Assembly: GCA_013349285.1 (NCBI GenBank)
Contig: DUZU01000012.1
Span: 1-64,000 of the forward strand
Direction: 5' to 3'
DNA from: Deltaproteobacteria bacterium
Lineage (GTDB): Bacteria; Desulfobacterota; Desulfobulbia; Desulfobulbales; Desulfurivibrionaceae
DNA: 64,000 nt
Within the stretch, counting starts at the first letter, position 1, and every line of letters begins with the position of its first letter. Position numbers and translations under genes: made by a program. A model generated the notes under the pieces. That model saw only the letters and a program-made list of their open reading frames with translations, made no database searches and was not told where the DNA came from. Shown here piece after piece: positions 61,691 through 64,000 of the stretch.

Positions 61691-63078
61691 GGGGTGGTCC
61701 GGTTCGGCCTGGGGGCGGCGCCCTTTGGGCCGGCGCCCTTTGGGCCGGCGACCGCGCCCCGGCCCCGCCCCTGTTTGCCCCGGGTTTTCGGGGTATCTTC
61801 TTCTTTGTTGCCGGTCCAGCGGGGTTTGCGGTGGCGGTTTGGGGGTGGCTCAGCCTGGGGCTGGGCCGGAACCGTTGTCTTCTTTGGTTTTTTCGGTTTC
61901 TTGGGCTTGGCCTTCTGCAGGGTGGTCAGCGGCACATTATGTTTCGGGACAAAGCCGGCCACCGTTTCTCTGGGCAGCAGCCGGCGGAGCAGGGTTTCGA
62001 TGGCGGTGAGCAGCGGGACCTCATCGGCGCTGACCAGCGAGATGGCTTCTCCCTCGGCCCCGGCCCTGCCGGTTCGGCCGATGCGGTGGATATAATCCTC
62101 GGCCACCTTGGGCAGATCGAAATTGATCACCCGGGGCAGGTCGTGGATGTCGATCCCCCGGGCGGCGATGTCGGTGGCGATCAGAACCCGGATCCGGGCG
62201 GCCTTGAAGTCGGCCAGGGTCCGGGTCCGCTCCGTCTGACTCTTGTCGCCGTGGATGGCGGCGGCGGAGATCTGTTCCCGTTTCAGTTGGCCCACCAGGC
62301 GGTCCGCGCCTTTTTTGGTGCGGGTAAAAACCAGCACCTGGCCTTCTGCCCGGTTGCGCAGCAGGTGGCTGAGCAGGGCCGCTTTCTTGGCGCTGTCAAT
62401 CTCATAGACCCATTGTTTCACCCCGGTGGCCGCCGAGTTCGGCGGGCTGACCTCGATCCGGACCGGCTGGTGGAGAAGTTGGCCGGTAAGCCTTTTGATC
62501 TCGTCGGAAAAGGTGGCTGAAAAGAGGAGGCTCTGTCGTTTTTTGGGCAACAGGGCCATGATTTTGCCGAGATCGTCGCTGAACCCCAGATCGAGCATCC
62601 GGTCGGCCTCGTCAAGGATCAGGGTCTCCACCTGGCTGAATTGCACCGCGTTCTGGCTGAACAGGTCAAGCAGGCGGCCCGGGGTCGCGACCAGCACATC
62701 CAGCCCGCCGCGCAGCTGCATCATCTGGGGGTTGATCTTCACCCCGCCGTAGACCACCCCGGATTTGAGGGGCAGATGTCTGCCGTAGGCGGCAAAGCTT
62801 TCGGCCACCTGGATTGCCAGCTCCCGGGTCGGGGTGAGGATCAGGGCGCGGATGTGATTGGTCCCGGCTTTGCTGCCGGTAAGCCTCTGGAGCAGGGGCA
62901 GGGCAAAGGCGGCGGTTTTGCCGGTACCGGTCTGGGCCGCGGCCATGACGTCCTTGCCGGCCAGCACCGCCGGAATCGTCTGGAGCTGGATCGGGGTGGG
63001 GTGGGTATAGCCCTGATCCTTGACGGCCTGGAGCAGGGGCGTGGAAAGGCCGAGAGCTGAGAATGAAGATGGGGTCAC
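61669..63078 (-). CDS. rhlE: DEAD-box RNA helicase RhlE
   Basis: A 469-residue ATP-dependent RNA helicase. Q motif (GYTHPTPIQLQTIP), AQTGTGKTAAF, PTRELA, LDEADRMLD, FSATF, then HRIGRTGRAG in the second RecA domain. The C-terminal 95 residues are rich in Pro, Lys, Arg and Gly (KPKKPKKPKK), as usual in RhlE and good for RNA binding. It acts in RNA turnover and ribosome assembly, often in cold. It is a single gene, starting 36 bases before the unknown gene ending at 63115. Confidence 0.93.
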   Translation of the reverse strand: MTPSSFSALGLSTPLLQAVKDQGYTHPTPIQLQTIPAVLAGKDVMAAAQTGTGKTAAFALPLLQRLTGSKAGTNHIRALILTPTRELAIQVAESFAAYGRHLPLKSGVVYGGVKINPQMMQLRGGLDVLVATPGRLLDLFSQNAVQFSQVETLILDEADRMLDLGFSDDLGKIMALLPKKRQSLLFSATFSDEIKRLTGQLLHQPVRIEVSPPNSAATGVKQWVYEIDSAKKAALLSHLLRNRAEGQVLVFTRTKKGADRLVGQLKREQISAAAIHGDKSQTERTRTLADFKAARIRVLIATDIAARGIDIHDLPRVINFDLPKVAEDYIHRIGRTGRAGAEGEAISLVSADEVPLLTAIETLLRRLLPRETVAGFVPKHNVPLTTLQKAKPKKPKKPKKTTVPAQPQAEPPPNRHRKPRWTGNKEEDTPKTRGKQGRGRGAVAGPKGAGPKGAAPRPNRTTPKKKNRG

Positions 63079-63114
63079 GGTTGTCCTTGGAAGGTAATGA
63101 GGAGGTTGGAGTAA

Positions 63115-63684
63115 TTAGTCGGCGCAGGCCAGGGAGCGTTCGTTGATCATCGAGGTGTCCACGGTCAGAAGCAGGAGTTGGCTTTCGATCTGGACCCGGT
63201 CTTCCGCATCGCAGAGCAGTACGTGAAAATCGAAATCCTTGAGCAAGGCATAAAAGTTGTCGAAAATCCCTTGTCTGGTGTTGAGCAGGATCCGGCACTC
63301 CGAGTCAATATGATAAAAATTGGCTAAATGCTGGATGACCATGAAAAAGCAAGCGGCGGAAAGATAACGGGTTACTGGGTGCAGATTGATGCCGGGATAA
63401 AAAGTCAAAACGTCAATCTTGCCTGCCGCCTCATCAAAGCAAAAGGTTAATGAGCAGGAAATATCCAGCCCCGTCTTTTTTTCATAAACGAAATATTCAA
63501 GCTGTGGCCCATCGATGGTGTAGTTGATCCCGAACCGGTCGAAAAATTCAGGCAGCAGGGAGAGCATGAAGGCAGAGCCCCCGGCAATGGGCGGCAGTTG
63601 GACGTTTATGGCGGCTCTCCTTGCTTGAGATGGGGGTAGAGTGGGGTCTAAATGTTCTCTTTGTTTATTTTGTTGATTTTGCAT
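63115..63684 (-). CDS. Protein of unknown function
   Basis: A 189-residue soluble protein, taken from ATG 63684 (MQNQQNKQREHL). The longer frame to 63876 reads a Pro/Arg-rich N-terminus that looks like a shadow of the upstream gene. The sequence shows a mixed alpha/beta pattern (YFVYEKKTGLDISCSLTFCF, IDVLTFYPGINLHPVTRYL), without a signal peptide or a motif that I recognise. It lies 40 bases after the TPM-domain gene and may be co-transcribed with it. Confidence 0.6.
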   Translation of the reverse strand: MQNQQNKQREHLDPTLPPSQARRAAINVQLPPIAGGSAFMLSLLPEFFDRFGINYTIDGPQLEYFVYEKKTGLDISCSLTFCFDEAAGKIDVLTFYPGINLHPVTRYLSAACFFMVIQHLANFYHIDSECRILLNTRQGIFDNFYALLKDFDFHVLLCDAEDRVQIESQLLLLTVDTSMINERSLACAD

Positions 63685-63724
63685 TATTTTTCGCGGGTGG
63701 TAAAGGCGAAATCCCCCTCGCCCG

Positions 63725-64000
63725 TCAGCCGTGCAGCACCTGGTCGGGCAACTCGTTGGTATCATCGGCGCGCACCGGGAAATGGCGGGCCAGCACCTCG
63801 CCGGCCCCGCGGATCTCGCGGCATAAGGCCTCGGCGGCCCGGCCGTTCTTGATCCCCGTGGCGATGTCGGCCGCATAGGTCTGCAGGGTTGCCTGGGAGA
63901 TCTTTTCGTAGATCCCTTTATCGGCCAGCACCCAGACCCGGTGCTCGAACAGGGAGATGAAAAAGAGCACCCCGGTGGCGTCTCTGGTTTTGTACAGCCC
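63725..64000 (-). CDS. TPM-domain protein, 5' end outside the window
   Basis: The C-terminal 90 or so residues of a gene running off the right edge. The frame stays open to 64000 with LYKTRDATG before the in-window GTG, and the visible part (LFFISLFEHRVWVLADKGI, ADIATGIKNGRAAEALC, FPVRADDTNELPD) matches the TPM phosphatase/YgcG family. Related proteins have an N-terminal signal or membrane part, not visible here. Partial gene. Confidence 0.75.
   Translation of the reverse strand, partial: GLYKTRDATGVLFFISLFEHRVWVLADKGIYEKISQATLQTYAADIATGIKNGRAAEALCREIRGAGEVLARHFPVRADDTNELPDQVLHG

Noticed and set aside
63685-63876. Longer start of the unknown 189-residue protein
   Set aside because: The extra residues are Pro/Arg-rich and overlap the TPM gene in another frame, typical of a shadow reading.

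Overview
The window looks like a chromosomal piece of a Gram-negative, anaerobic, respiratory bacterium, most plausibly Desulfobacterota (Desulfobulbales-like). This is inferred from gene content, not from a marker gene: a CooS-type CO dehydrogenase with a CooA regulator, an HdrC-like/MvhD/MetV redox cluster plus a MetF-MetV fusion, KdsD and BamD (an outer membrane with LPS), a NifA-type activator, many hybrid kinases, an HD-GYP-hemerythrin protein and a chemoreceptor. I saw no rRNA, tRNA, CRISPR array or complete insertion sequence.

Bases 1-9,700 are accessory-like. A StbDE/RelBE-type toxin-antitoxin pair is followed by a long minus-strand series (7603 to 1349): LicC/PntC-like cytidylyltransferase, PLP aminotransferase/decarboxylase, CDP-alcohol phosphatidyltransferase, ATP-grasp ligase, a 39-residue lysine-rich protein, a metallophosphoesterase and an isoaspartyl peptidase-like Ntn hydrolase. 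The first four genes read as a pathway that activates an amino-phospho-alcohol with CTP, moves it to a lipid or polyol, and possibly adds an amino acid. Related degenerate repeats lie on both sides. This is the best candidate for an undescribed system here.

Bases 9,700-23,000 hold MgtC, two overlapping SET-domain paralogues, two separate pairs of a periplasmic binding protein and a sensor kinase (an unusual recurring layout without transporter genes), and a decayed adhesin/type I secretion locus. Bases 22,800-34,000 carry the CO and one-carbon section: a small ORF, cooA, a perfect CooA-type operator, cooS with a strong terminator, a REC-kinase, hdrC-like/mvhD/metV, kdsD, purF and metF.

Bases 33,500-45,000 are mainly housekeeping: a CAAX protease, thioredoxin, BamD, QueH, a NifA-like activator, an SGNH hydrolase, GlgX, a DUF1566 protein, a chemoreceptor and a sucrose-phosphatase-like HAD enzyme. 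Bases 45,600-58,000 form a long plus-strand signalling and transport run: heme c sensor kinase and NtrC-type regulator, HD-GYP-hemerythrin, SH3 protein, M48 lipoprotein, CHASE2-adenylate cyclase and a heterodimeric ABC exporter. The right end has an FAD oxidoreductase, YchJ, an AT-rich AbiE toxin-antitoxin pair with paired operator palindromes, RhlE, an unknown protein, and a TPM-domain gene cut by the window edge.
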